From Nematostella vectensis (Eukaryota > Cnidaria > Anthozoa > Actiniaria > Edwardsiidae), in contig NC_064040.1 of NCBI RefSeq assembly GCF_932526225.1, forward strand, positions 16,177,994 to 16,241,993: a stretch of DNA of 64,000 nucleotides, written 5' to 3'. Below the pieces are notes generated by a model. It saw only the letters and a program-made list of their open reading frames with translations. It did no database searches and was not told where the DNA came from. This document shows, in pieces, positions 10,787 through 21,436 of this stretch. Every line of letters starts with the position of its first letter. Within the stretch, counting starts at the first letter, position 1. Position numbers and translations under genes: made by a program.

Positions 10787-12137
10787 TTGCAGCACCTTCA
10801 GTCTACAATGGCAAGCAACCAGCCACATGCACAAAATGAAGAACTGAACCTGGGGCGATCATTTTCTGAGTATTTCATGTTAGCAGAAAAGGTTAAGGTA
10901 AAAAAACAAACTATCATTGGTCTTTATAAATATATTACTGGTGAAGGAAGGATACTTGGTGGTTTGCTTTCTATTTCTGAGAGAGACACGATAACAAAGG
11001 AGATCCGCAAAGCACGAGATATCTTCAATTGGGGTATGAGAGACAAGGAAGTGAAGACCTATGTAAACTACTGAATACATTGCTCTTCCATCAACTTCTG
11101 ACAAAGCTAAAAGATGACTGCCCCACCATTGTCTCTATATTGGAGCAGCTTGTCTTGTCCTCCAATGCCAGCAGAAAACAATCAAACACCAGAGCTTAAG
11201 ATGAAAGCTGCAGTGCACCTGCTGTCATCCCTGATGGATTTGAGGGACCAGAACGCTAGTAACGACATCCCTATCCTGTTTGGACTATTGTGTATGTGCT
11301 TTGGAGCTGGCCCTTCCATGATTGGTCTTCTTCAAAGACTAGGATTATCAGAGTCCTATCCAGTTTTGTAAGTGTTTTGTTTGATATATTCAATATTAGA
11401 TATGAGTGCCTCAAAATACTTTTTGTTACAGCATAACTGGTAAAATCAGGCACAGCAGAAAATATGTCTGGAATGTTTGCTTTACCAATCTCACAAAATA
11501 TTAAAACTTTCTAATAATGAACATATCTCGATAAAGTTTAACTTGTCTTGATTTCTCCTTGTGATTATCAAGAAGACAATAAACATTCCACATATATTTT
11601 GGCCATTCACTGTTTTAAACACACAATCCAATTGCTTTTCTCCAAGCCACACATAGAGTGGTTTCAAAATTCTGTGAAACAAAATGCAATTGTTAAAATT
11701 GTAATAGTCAAGTCAGAACAAAATAGAACAAAGACATTACAGTGTATTAGTACTAAATAAAGTAAATAGTATTTCACAGGTTTTTCAAAACCACTCTAAG
11801 TGGTAAATACATATGTTCTACTCTCCGATTTGTCTTTGTTCTAGTATAGTTCTTTGTTCTAAGTATAGTCACTTACTAGAGATACCATTTCATTTTATTA
11901 TAGAATCAAGGTGTTGAAATCTCAAACTACAAGGAACTGATTACACAGAGAGTGAGCTCCAGTACCCCTGTTGTAACCTACCAAGATAATATGCAGTTAA
12001 TGACAACATCTTTGCGCCTCCTGAGACGGGGTAAACTGCACAAGGAGAAGGTGAAACAGGGCAAGAGGTGGGACTTCACAGTTCGTGGGTGGCGGGTGGC
12101 AGATATCAGAGGGCAGGAAGAGCTTTTCAAAAATTGA
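10787..12137 (+). pseudogene. Exon-like blocks, possible DUF6589-family N-terminal part
   Basis: Plus-strand blocks in changing frames: 10787-11074 (SFSEYFMLAEKVKVKKQTII), 11075-11180 in another frame (KDDCPTIVSILEQLVLSSNA), 11175-11370 (FGLLCMCFGAGPSMIGLLQR, LGLSESYPVL, ending at donor gtaagt) and 11905-12137 (acceptor attatag, PVVTYQDNMQLM). The phrase around GLLCMCFGAG resembles the region preceding the DUF6589 core in cnidarian multi-copy proteins, from memory. Frame changes inside the blocks suggest a decayed copy. A 145-bp inverted-repeat element lies in the gap at 11654-11798. Confidence 0.35.
11654..11798. mobile_element. Small MITE-like inverted-repeat element
   Basis: The left end tagagtggtttcaaaattct, followed by gtgaaa, pairs with the right end tttcacaggtttttcaaaac, followed by cactcta: about 27 bp with few mismatches. 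The 145-bp length and lack of coding fit a MITE. The target-site duplication is not clear. Confidence 0.5.
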
Positions 12138-12447
12138 AAAATTAAACGAGACTTACCTGTAAGTTGAAGTTTGATTGAGATTCTACCATAGCATTTGCCG
12201 GAATGAAGAGGTTACGTGAGATAGCAAGCATGCACTTCGAGCTCAGGCTTTAAAGACGAGTTATTTGGTGGCCATGTTTACAAACGCATGGGTGGGCTCC
12301 AGTAAGAGGCGGGAAGTGACCTCTTCATTCCTGCAAATGCTATGGTAGAATCTCAATCAAACTTCAGATATCAGAGGGCAGGAAGAGCTTTTCAAAAATT
12401 GAAAAATTCAACGAGACTTACCTGATTGAGATTCTACCATAGCATTT
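12101..12447. repeat. DIRS terminal-repeat complex (direct plus inverted repeats)
   Basis: A 59-bp segment (agatatcagagggcaggaag onward) occurs at 12101-12159 and 12366-12424 in the same orientation. Between them, 12164-12208 (gattgagattctaccatagc) and 12319-12365 (gctatggtagaatctcaatc) are inverted copies of each other, and a third partial copy follows at 12424-12447. The stretch 12179-12250 also matches the reverse complement of 19709-19781, next to the second DIRS element. This is therefore terminal repeat material shared by the two elements. Confidence 0.6.
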
Positions 12448-12900
12448 CAAAAGGAAATCAACAGCAACTGGATCACTGCGCGCAGGTTATGGAGAAGCTC
12501 GAGGACGCAGCTGCGAATATTGAAACGCGTTCTATAGAAACAGCAAAACGACGGATTCTGGAAGGCACAGCTAGTCAGGAAGAGGATGAAAATCATCAAA
12601 ATTGCTGATAAGAGCGAGTTTGGTTGGGCCACCGTGAACGAGTACATTTCGGACGACCTAGCGTCTGATACGGATGATGAAAAGCGGCTTTACCGATCCG
12701 AGAAACGCGCGGAGAAAAAGCAGAAGGATAAGCTACACCAGCGAAGGGAGAAGTTATTAAGGACAAGACCTCAATCAAGTGCTACTGCTTCGACCAACGT
12801 CATCAATTCCGGGTCCAGCGCCAGCAATACCCGAAGACTTGGGCCGTGTTATCAGATAAGTAATTTTTTACAACTACTACTGCTTTATCAGGCTTCGGAT
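12447..12900 (+). pseudogene. DIRS-type gag fragment
   Basis: Plus-strand reading with KIIKIADKSEFGWATVNEYI and an acidic DDLASDTDDEKR run, then a lysine/arginine-rich tail. This matches, from memory, the ORF1 (gag) of cnidarian DIRS-like retrotransposons. The first part (QQQLDHCAQVMEKLEDAAAN) is in a neighbouring frame and ends at a stop near 12606, so there is a frameshift. The expected zinc-knuckle tail is absent: the reading ends at 12909 where the 87-bp direct repeat (12901-12987) begins. It lies upstream of a DIRS RT on the same strand and probably belongs to that element. Confidence 0.55.
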
Positions 12901-12987
12901 GTATCTTAGTCGCTAACAAGGTCGAAATACAATGTTATCCATGTATTTGTGTGTATGTGTGTTTATTCCGAAGATAAGGGTAGAATA
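12901..12987 (+). repeat. 87-bp direct repeat, copy 1
   Basis: Nearly identical to 17711-17797 in the same orientation (starts gtatcttagtcgc, ends ggtagaat). The pair brackets the RT and recombinase ORFs of the plus-strand DIRS element. Confidence 0.8.
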
Positions 12988-13001
12988 AATAAATAACTGC
13001 G

Positions 13002-13140
13002 GTAACGCAGTTTAGCAGTTATTTGTATTCTGCACGTTTCGAAAGGAATCTATTGTTTGTGTACAAGTGTTGGTGTACATAGTGTTGGTATGTGTGTAAT
13101 TCACGCTGTGTATTCGGTAGAAATAGCGTGAATTTGTCAT
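13002..13140. repeat. Two short hairpins upstream of the DIRS RT
   Basis: The sequence aataactgc is mirrored by gcagttatt, and aattcacgct is mirrored by agcgtgaatt. They lie in the non-coding stretch between gag and RT. Their role is unknown; they may be internal complementary or promoter sequence of the element. Confidence 0.4.
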
Positions 13141-13333
13141 GTTCGTTCTTCGGCTCTCGACACGTAAGCGACGAGACTAAACTTCAGTGGAAAGTTTTCT
13201 TTCATGATATCAGTTCATTCGTGATATTTTATCTATCTTTTCATTATTAGTGTGGGAATTTGGTCATCTGAGTGCTTTCTGTAAGAAGCCTCCTCGAACC
13301 GGAGCGGCAGCGTCGACGCCCTCTAAATGACTA

Positions 13334-15340
13334 GAAGGTGGCGGGAGTAATGAGGTTGAGTATGACCAGAGTTTTTCTGCTTTTTTGAAGAGCCAATTGG
13401 GCGAGTATACTGATACACCGAAAAGTGAAACGGTTAAGTGTCGTGTAAAACGAGCTGTCAATTTTTGGCCTGACACGATTGATGCTCCAGAATTTGTACT
13501 TAGAATGATTGAAAGGGGTTATCGCTTGCCTTTCGGTATGTACCCTCCTCGTTGTTTTTTGAACAATAATTTTTCGTCTTTAAGAAACAAAGATTTGGTT
13601 TCAAAAGCCATTTATGAGTTGCTTAGCAACCAATGTATAGTTGAGCATGATAAAGCACCGTATTGCGTTAATCCCTTAACCGTTGCGGAAGGGGAAAAAC
13701 TTCGTCTAGTTATCGAACTGAGACATGTTAATGGGTACCTAGTGAAACAAATATTTAAGTATGAAGATTTACGTTCATTATCACAGGTCATAGAAGAGGG
13801 AAATTGGTTCTTTACATGGGATTTAAAATCCGGCTATCATCATGTTGATATAGATGAAGAACATCAGCAATATCTATGGTTTTCTTGGGTTTTCATTGAT
13901 GGCACTCGTAGATATTTTACCTTTACCGTTTTGCCATTTGGCTTGAGCTCTGCATGTTTTTGTTTCACCAAATTTCTCCGTCCTTTGGTCAAACGGTGGC
14001 GCTCTATGGGACATGTAAGTTTTTTATATTTGGACGACGGTTTGGGTAGCCAGCCAGACAAGTTATCGGCTCAAGTGGCTAATACTATTCAGCGCAGAGA
14101 TCTCGAATCTTCAGGTTTGCTCTGTAACATGGACAAATCTCATTGGGTTCCTATGCAAGCGGGAGAATGGCTCGGATTTGTAATTGATACAATAGCTATG
14201 AAGTTCTCTATTCCGGATAAAAAAGTTCAGAAACTTAAAGGTTTCCTAGATGCTGCTCTTTCGGATGGTTATTGTTCTCACAGATTCCTTGCTAGGATCG
14301 GTGGTACCGTAATGTCATGCGCGTTAGCTGTCGGGCCTATCTCACGATTGTTAACTCGTGAGATGTATTATACTATTGAGTCAAGATCATCATGGGATTC
14401 TATTGTTCGTCTTACGCCAAGCCTTAAGGAAGAGCTTCGTTTTTGGTATACTAACATAGACTGCTTCATTGGTTATCGTATTACTTCCCTTCTACGTCTT
14501 GCATGCTTTTGTTTACGGACGCCATCGAAACAGGTTATGGCGGATATACAGCTACTTTTGATGGTTCACCGGTCAGTGGTATATTTACGAAAGAAGATAT
14601 CGGCCGGAGCTCAACCTACAGAGAGCTTGAGGCGGTATACTATGTGTGTCTTTCTTATATTGAGCAACTGCGCAATAAGAAAGCTAAAGTATTCACCGAC
14701 ATTCAAGGCGCGGCCAGAATTATTTCTATCGGTAGTCCTTCTCCAGAGCTTCAACAGATTGCATTGAGCATTTTTGACATTTGTCTCAAGAATGGTATTT
14801 CGTTAGAGGTTGAATGGATCCCTCGCGAGTACAATCAGCGTGCTGATGTATTAAGTCGATTTGTTGAAAAAGATGACTGGTCCGTAAATCAATCGGTTTT
14901 CAGGCTTGTCGATGCGAAATGGGGTCCTCACACAATTGATCGATTTGCATCGGTCTATAATACCAAGCTAACATGTTATAATTCCAGGTTCGCTTCACCC
15001 GTGAGTGCAGGCGTCGATGCATTTGCACAGGACTTGCAATAATAACTGGCTCTGCCCACCTGTCAGCCTTATCGTCCCGACTATCAGAAAGTTTCAGAGT
15101 TTTAAGGGTCAGGGAACACTTATAATTCCTGAGTGGCCCTCTAGCCTTTTTTGGCCTTTCTTGCATTCATCAGCCTTGAAGTTCAAGTCTTACGTGACGG
15201 AAGTATTTGTATTACCTAGAATAGAAGATCTCTTAATTGAAGGTCCGGGTCAGGCCGTCGCGTACAAGCACAAAGGCTCCGTTTTTTCGGGCTGTCCCTC
15301 TTTCAATATGATCGCGCTTCGCTTAGATTTTTCCATTTAG
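13334..15340 (+). pseudogene. DIRS-type reverse transcriptase-RNase H, frameshifted
   Basis: Open from 13334 (no ATG in this stretch; DIRS ORFs often start elsewhere). RT signs in order: NFWPDTIDAPEFVL, ERGYRLPF, KLRLVIELRHVNGYL, FTWDLKSGYHHVDI (palm Asp), VLPFGLSSACFCFTK, and the catalytic box SFLYLDDGLGS. Near 14490 the reading shifts frame into RNase H: TDAIETGYGG, STYRELEAV, VFTDIQGAARI and QRADVLSRF supply the acidic catalytic residues. A second shift near 15010 leads into the conserved DIRS tail (NNWLCPPVSLI, IIPEWPSSLFWP, FKSYVTEVFVLPRIEDL), ending at 15340. Gag lies upstream and the recombinase downstream on the same strand. Two frameshifts make the copy inactive. Confidence 0.85.
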
Positions 15341-15580
15341 CCACTCGTTTCAGGCCTATCACCAGTTGGTGCATGAATTTGATCCCTATTTTACATCATT
15401 TAAGCGTGAATGTGGAACTAACACAATCACCATTTAGGTGTACATAATGCGGGGATGTGCAAGAACCATTTAGGTGTGCAATATGAGAGTACTATAACCA
15501 CTTACGTTAACAATGCGGTGAATGCGCAAGGACCTTTTTGGTTTGGTAATTCAATTGTTGTTTACTTACGCTGTTTGCGT

Positions 15581-15700
15581 ATCACCATTTAGGTGTCTGT
15601 ATCACCATTTTGGTGTCTGTATCACCATTTTGGTGTCTGTATCACCATTTTTGTGTCTGTATCACCATTTTGGTGTCTGTATCACCATTTGGGTGTAAGG
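15581..15700 (+). repeat. 20-bp tandem repeat, six units
   Basis: Exact 20-bp period (atcaccattttggtgtctgt and close variants) six times between RT and recombinase. Each unit has the imperfect palindrome caccattttggtg. Diverged single copies lie upstream, near 15430 and 15470. Confidence 0.9.
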
Positions 15701-15764
15701 ACGGACGCATCATATAAATGCGTCGCTACACATGTTGTGATTTTTTCAGTTTCTTTCAGATATC

Positions 15765-16700
15765 ATGGAAGGGTATTCGATATTAGACATGCCAAAGGAC
15801 ATTGGTCTTCAGCAGTCATTGCCCGGCCTCCTTGATCTACTTCTCGGTGCCAAGGCTGAGTCAACAGTGCGCAAGTACCACACAGGTTGGATGAGATGGC
15901 GGGCATGGGCTCTGTTTGACGTTAAACCACTACCAGCCAAACCACTTCACGTAGCATTGTTCCTTACGGAGTTGACCAGGTCTGCTGAAGAGAACGGCGT
16001 CGGAATCTCGAGTGTGGAGGGCGTTGCCTACAGTATTACATGGATGCACAAGTTAGCGGGTTTACAGACGCTGCTGACAGAGCACCCTCTTGTTAAAACT
16101 GCGTTGGAGGCTTCAAAAAGTAGATTAGCCAGGCCAGTAAAGCCAAAAGAACCTATTTCTTTAAATATTGTTAGAGACATTGCTAGTTTTTATCAAGCTT
16201 ATGATAGTCTAGCGGTATTACGTTTCCTATTTATTGTTTTTGTCGGCTATGCTGGTTTCCTCCGTGCAGACGAGCTACTTAAGATAAAAGTATCAGATAT
16301 CACTATCAAGGATGATCATATGTTAATCCAAGTTCCTAAAAGGAAAAATGACCAATTTAGTGAAGGCCATTCTATATTGATTAGTAGATCTAACAAAATC
16401 ACTTGTCCGGTAGCCGTCACGGAAAGGCTTCTAAGTGCTCTGCCTCAGAAAGATAATTTGTCTCCTTTAGTCAGAAGAATAATTAAGTCTAAAGAGCGTT
16501 TCCTATTCAACCATTAGAGTTGAATTTAAAAAATTCCTAAGCCCTCTCGTTTCCGATGTTAATGCGTTTGGGCTGCATAGTTTAAGGTCAGGAGCAGCCT
16601 CGAATCCTGCTTGTCGCCTTTTTAACAAGGAATTAATAGATAAACACGTCGGATGGCGATGCTCTGCATCTTAATTTAGATACATCAAGCACGACGCTTC
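15765..16700 (+). pseudogene. DIRS tyrosine recombinase
   Basis: ATG at 15765. The N-terminal SAM-like DNA-binding half (STVRKYHTGWMRWRAWA) is followed by the catalytic half, which has the first arginine in GFLRADELLKIKV and the beta-hairpin lysine near VPKRKNDQF. The open reading stops at 16515; in another frame the next motifs continue as LHSLRSGAAS (His-x2-Arg), KHVGWR (His/Trp) and RYIKHD (Tyr nucleophile). So one frameshift near 16500 and an in-frame TAA at 16672 break the enzyme. A 711-bp MITE has entered the last codons: the tail resumes after 17412 with a short in-frame end. This enzyme integrates the circular DNA form of DIRS elements, which is why they lack classical integrase. Confidence 0.85.
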
Positions 16701-16701
16701 A

Positions 16702-17412
16702 GGGGCCGGTTGCACAAAGCCGGATAAGTTATCCGCCGGATAGGCGCTAACCGCCGGATAAAATCCCTATCCAGCGAATAGTTATCCGGCGGATAAAATA
16801 GCGTTGCACAAAGCATGGATAGAAGGCTGGATAACTATCCGCTGAATCGCCATCACTTACCACTAAATGGCTTCCCGTTTCCATGGTAAATATGCAAAGC
16901 GCGCGCTGTTTTTCCTTCAAACAAAATGGCGACCGTTGAAAAAGCTACTAAAAGTGCCAGAAAACAAACAGTTTATCGAGGCAAAGTGCATGTAAATCAT
17001 TGAATTATCACAGTGTTTAGCTTTTTCCTGTCTTTGGGAGTCACATTTCTCGACAGAACGGACAATATAGTTTGATTCCAGTCCTGCCAAAGCTGCATGT
17101 AAGTTCGTAGTTCATTGTAAATTTACCAACAGTAAAATTCGTCGTTTGCATGTGTTTCAACTTTCACTGCGTCTAAAATTAATCTAAATTCTGACAAAAA
17201 ATTTGGAAAGCAAGACGCCATTTTGTTTTTTCTTCACATTTATTCGGTCGATAAGATTTTATCCGACCTCTATCATCCGGATAACTTTAACCGCTGGATA
17301 ACTTTTATTCGGGCTTTGTGCAACCGAATCACGCCACTTGGATAACTTTTATCCGCTGGATAAGGATTTAACCGGTGGATAAGACTTATCCAGGCTTTGT
17401 GCAACCGGCCCC
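16702..17412. mobile_element. 711-bp MITE with about 40-bp terminal inverted repeats
   Basis: Ends ggggccggttgcacaaagcc and ggctttgtgcaaccggcccc are perfect inverses over 20 bp, and the similarity extends inward through the ggataagt...ttatcc repeats. Many subterminal ggataa/ttatcc motifs follow on both sides. No ORF. It is inserted into the 3' end of the DIRS recombinase. Confidence 0.9.
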
Positions 17413-17710
17413 AGAACTATTACTAATTCGTTAGGAATTTAAGTACATTTTGTCTTCACTGGGGAAGTAGAGTTTGTGTCTTGGCCCCAGTCCAGGTTTC
17501 CTCCCATGCGGGGGGGTCTTCCTGGCCTCCCTGGCACTTCTCTGAATTTTTGTAATCATTTATTTGAATTATTTATACTTATAAGTCCTGCGTTTAGGGC
17601 TCTTGTTTTGGCGTGTATGAAGATTTCAGTATTTTATTATATCGTTTATTTAAGAACCTTAAGCATTTAGAAAGTTAATTATTTATTTCTGAATTTTGTA
17701 AGTAATAAGA

Positions 17711-17797
17711 ATGTATCTTAGTCGCTTACAAGGTCGAAATACAATGTTCTCCATGTATTTGTGCGTATGTGTGTTTATTCCGAAGATAAGGGTAGAA
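17711..17797 (+). repeat. 87-bp direct repeat, copy 2
   Basis: Second copy of the repeat at 12901-12987. It abuts directly on the broken thumb of the minus-strand RT, so it marks a breakpoint or element end. Confidence 0.8.
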
Positions 17798-18407
17798 TTC
17801 ATTTTATCAGAGTTGATGATAAATCCCAAAAATTTAACCTCTTCAGAGGGTGTAAGGGAAGATTTGGCTTCATGGATGAAGAACCCCAATGATGTCAGTA
17901 AATCTCTGGTCTCTTTAAGAGCTGTCCGTAGCTCTTCTGGGGAGTCAGCCAAAATGATGATGTCATCTATATATCCAACCAAACAAATGCCTTTTGCTCT
18001 GAGGCTGCTATAGACAGGTTGGGTGCCGAGGCAAGTCCATTTGGGAGACTGACTGCAGTGATTCCATTTTGAAGTGATGGTATGTGATAAAAGCATTAAA
18101 CTGCTTTAGGTTTAGGATCAAACGAACCATCCTTTTTTGGCCGTGTAAACACAGATAATATAAACTGCTCTTTGCAAGGGGTTGCCTTTTGGACAACTCC
18201 TTTCTGGATTAGTTTGGATATTTCTGTTTCAATAATGTCCTTTTCCAGTTGTGACTGGTTTGCAAAGGATTTGGGTAAATTATGCTGAACAGGTTCTGTG
18301 TCAAACTCAATATGGCAGCCCTTAACCATGTCAAGAATTATTGCATCAGAGGTGAGTTCCCTCCATGCATCAAAGAATTTTGCTATATTGCCAGCTCTAA
18401 AGCTCAT
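17798..18407 (-). pseudogene. Second DIRS element: reverse transcriptase with internal deletion
   Basis: Minus-strand reading starts with the DIRS RT entry region (ETEISKLIQKGVVQKATPCK, FTRPKKDGSF), continues in another frame (ILNLKQFNAFITYHHFKMES), and then jumps to the catalytic box VGYIDDIIILADSPEEL and the thumb EVKFLGFIINSDKMNSTL. The part of the palm carrying the first catalytic Asp and the LPFGL/PNGL motif is absent, so roughly 60 codons have been deleted. The reading ends at the 87-bp repeat. It is inactive. Confidence 0.75.
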
Positions 18408-18433
18408 GGCATTGTTACTTACATTTGTATTAC

Positions 18434-19597
18434 TCAGGAGGCCTTTGGCCCTCTCTGCTGCCGGCTCCCCTTGTGATGGTAATTTCTGCCGGGGTAGGGA
18501 GCACCCCGGCTGCTCTGTTTTTTTGGCCTGTTCTGGTTGTAGAACCCTCTGCCAAAACCAGGTCGGGAAGCATGTGGGTTGCCCTTTGTTCCTTTGTTAA
18601 TTTTGGCTCCAATTTTATTTTCATCTCCAATGTCCTTCAGGTGTTTTTGGAGGTCGTCACCAAACAGGTTATCGGTCAATGGCACCAGAGGTGAGCAAAG
18701 GGAAGCATACTCAGATCCAATGTCTGGTTTCATGAGAAACTTTCGCTGGATGTTAATCTCATAATTAACATGAGTTAATAGGGACAATGCTTCCAGGCAA
18801 CTTTTCTTAATTTGCTGTATTTCGTCCAAATTTAAAGACTTGGACACCATAGCTTTGTCAGCCACATGGGCAACTGGGATGATTTCCTTTACAAGAGCTT
18901 GTTGCATTTTCACCATGTGCATGTCACGTCTCTTTGTGTGCTCTTGTAATTTTCTCCAAATGCCTGTATTACACCGTGCAACCTTGGCATTGGCACAATT
19001 TTCTGGGCGCACTTGACGCTCCATTTTCTCTTTCAGTGCCTTTTCTTCGACTTTACTCCTAAACATTTTGTTGAAAAGCTTAACAAGTGGTTCACTCTTT
19101 AGAGGAGAGCCTGTCAAGTCTTCCGACTCATATTCTTTGGTTAACTCGCGTAAATCTTCATCATCATCACTATCGGTGTTTTGATCTGGCTGACCTCTAC
19201 TATCAGCTAAGGTGGATGGTTTTGAGCTCATAATTTTGTCCAGAAGAGCTTCACAGTCAGCCGAGTCACTCATGGAGTGGTTGTCAGGACCGCATGGCTT
19301 TTTGGCGGGAATCGAGCACTCGCTCTTTTCGCCAATCCGCTGGTCAGCAGAGGCTTTTCCCTTTGAGGTTTTGCCCATGGGGCTGTCCTCCAACTTCTCA
19401 GACAATCTCTGAAATGCTGAAGTCAGCAAGGAGACTTGTTCTGGCGTTAAAGAGGCAGGACCTGCCTCACTGTTAACTGATGAATGGGACAGCGGAACGT
19501 CCGCCGCCATCTTGGAAGAATTAGATTCCGCCGAAATTTCCAATAAAGCCTCTTCGTTGATATCTTCCTCGGCCACCAGTTTGTTTCTACCGTTCAT
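18434..19597 (-). CDS. Second DIRS element: ORF1 (gag-like), 387 aa
   Basis: Intact minus-strand ORF with ATG at 19597. The sequence has a low-complexity acidic N-terminal half (Ser/Glu-rich, with a DSDDDEDLRELTKEYESEDL stretch), a helical middle with many Lys/Glu, and a glycine/arginine/asparagine-rich basic tail (SRPGFGRGFYNQNRPKK) that could bind nucleic acid. This composition and its position just upstream of a DIRS RT on the same strand identify it as the element's gag-like ORF1. It is unlike the gag at 12.5 kb, so the two DIRS elements belong to different lineages. The intact frame suggests either a recent insertion or chance preservation, since the RT behind it is deleted. Confidence 0.7.
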   Translation of the reverse strand: MNGRNKLVAEEDINEEALLEISAESNSSKMAADVPLSHSSVNSEAGPASLTPEQVSLLTSAFQRLSEKLEDSPMGKTSKGKASADQRIGEKSECSIPAKKPCGPDNHSMSDSADCEALLDKIMSSKPSTLADSRGQPDQNTDSDDDEDLRELTKEYESEDLTGSPLKSEPLVKLFNKMFRSKVEEKALKEKMERQVRPENCANAKVARCNTGIWRKLQEHTKRRDMHMVKMQQALVKEIIPVAHVADKAMVSKSLNLDEIQQIKKSCLEALSLLTHVNYEINIQRKFLMKPDIGSEYASLCSPLVPLTDNLFGDDLQKHLKDIGDENKIGAKINKGTKGNPHASRPGFGRGFYNQNRPKKQSSRGAPYPGRNYHHKGSRQQRGPKAS

Positions 19598-19699
19598 AGT
19601 TCACAGTAAAATGAAGTTTCCAACACTAGCTGGTTGTGAAAAGGCGAAAGGTACAAACGTCAGTTTCACTCGTAGAAAACGTGCAGCTTCGCTCGAAGT

Positions 19700-19781
19700 C
19701 CAACTCGCACTGAGCTCGAAGTGCATGCTTGCTATCTCACGTGACCTCTGATTGTATGCAAATGCGAGGTAGAATTCAACT
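19700..19781 (-). repeat. Terminal repeat of the second DIRS element
   Basis: The reverse complement contains cacgtgagatagcaagcatg and the flanking atgcacttcgagctcag stretch, also present at 12213-12247. It lies about 100-180 bp upstream of the gag ATG. Confidence 0.6.
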
Positions 19782-19993
19782 GCAGTGGATCCGCAAAGGA
19801 ACGTGAAGGAGCTAACTTATGATGAGTTAACAATTAGTGAGTCATTTCATATAGAGATTTAGATTGCATATCAGGGTTCTGAAGAATAAACAGAAGAAAA
19901 TATCATTGTCATTGATGCATTTGTTGTTCCTTGCCGCTCCCAGATTTCTTCAACTGTGCTCTATTATTATAGGAAGTATATTAATTCCCAATT

Positions 19994-20390
19994 TTGTTAT
20001 TTATTACTGTAACAGATGGCAACATTGATCACAAACGAAAACGGGAGGCATTTAAGGAAAGGAGTATTCAGAGGAAGATGGATGTTGCCCTCAATTGTAT
20101 CCCATTGTCTGGTGATGAGATGGCAGCGTCGAGTGGTCTGCAAGCAAGGGCAGATACCCCCATGCCACAAGATTCCTCTAAGGCTTTCCACATCAAGGTC
20201 CCGGACATAGGAGGTCAAGCCAGCGAAAATATTACTGCTTCCAATCTTATATGAGAACCAATGCACAACATTGGACATATTTCAAGCAGAGAAACAGCGA
20301 GAATATGAGGAAATTCTGCGTGGGGATGCTGTTGAGGACGATGGATATGTAATAACAGTGATAGAAGATGAGTCAGCTGATGATTAGGAA
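19994..20390 (+). pseudogene. C-terminal exon-like fragment, unrecognised
   Basis: After a good acceptor (tattactgtaacag) at about 20015 a plus-strand reading gives DGNIDHKRKREAFKERSIQR and ALNCIPLSGDEMAASSGLQA. The reading shifts frame near 20230 into ILYENQCTTLDIFQAEKQRE and ends at a stop at 20386. The sequence is charged and soluble in character. I do not recognise the family, and one frameshift suggests a dead copy. Confidence 0.3.
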
Positions 20391-20747
20391 GTGGATAGCT
20401 AATTCATCATGTTCATATATTCGTTTGTTACTCAATAAGGACCCAAATGTATTTTTCACACATTTTACACCCCTAATTGATAAAATTTTCAGCGTTTGTT
20501 TAACTAAAGAGAACAAAGTGTCACCTGTATATGCCCTAAAATGTAAATACACACTTATTCAAGTAAAGTTGCAGTTCAGATCCATGTGCTGTAACCCTCA
20601 GTGGTTCATGGGTAATCAAGGTAATAATGTCTGTATCTCTGAAAGTCGTCTTAATGTCTACATGTATATAATCAAACTTGCCTTTACGCGTACTTGCTTA
20701 TTTATTTGATACCCATGATGCACTATAAACTGGGTGTAGGGGCCGCA

Positions 20748-21212
20748 CTCATAAGGAATAGGGGGCTTGCGCTTAGACATCATTTGATCCTTGGGTGGCA
20801 AATCAAAGCAAGATTAACACAGATATGACTGCGCCCGTCTTGCTAGAGAACTAGCCTTCTCCGCAGGCATCGCTTTACCCAGAAAGCAGCAGAATAGCGT
20901 TGAGCGCGAGGAGCTGAGGACCCCCTCCCCGTTACCAAATGAATTTGTTGACCACAGGAAACCCGCGAGGTTTTCAGACACATTCGGTTTCTAACGTTTA
21001 CAGACGCTTGCGGAGGGGCTACCAGAGAAAGACGAAAAAAATCTTTTAAAGGAATTAAACCCTTACTGAAAAGAAAAACTTAATGGATTTATTCGTAAGC
21101 GCTAAATAATATGCTTTTTGCCGCTGTTATTTTGCCACTAAAAGTCTGAGCGCGCGCTAGTTTGTCATCCCAAAAGCCCCGTGATCTCAGCGCAAGTCCC
21201 CTATTCTCATTG
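20748..21212. mobile_element. Nested MITE-like elements
   Basis: The outer ends ctcataaggaatagggg and cccctattctcattga are inverted, as are the neighbouring gcttgcgctta/cagcgcaagt stretches. Inside it, 20851-21021 has its own inverted ends (tagccttctccgcaggc / gcttgcggaggggcta), and a related fragment occurs at 8663-8820. This reads as one short element inside another. Confidence 0.55.
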
Positions 21213-21436
21213 AATAACTAAAGGAAATAGGACAATCACTTATATATTTTTTTGGGAATAGCGGAGAATTTCGTTCATAAACTCTTAAAAGTAAGCCTTT
21301 GAATCCCTGTTTCTCTTTAAAAAAATCAGTGTCGTAGGCCAGTTAGTATCCCCCTACTAGTAGCCCCTCCCTTCATTTCCCGCCAAATTATAATGTTCAC
21401 CGGAAAAGCCTAGGTTCAACAAACACAACAACAATC

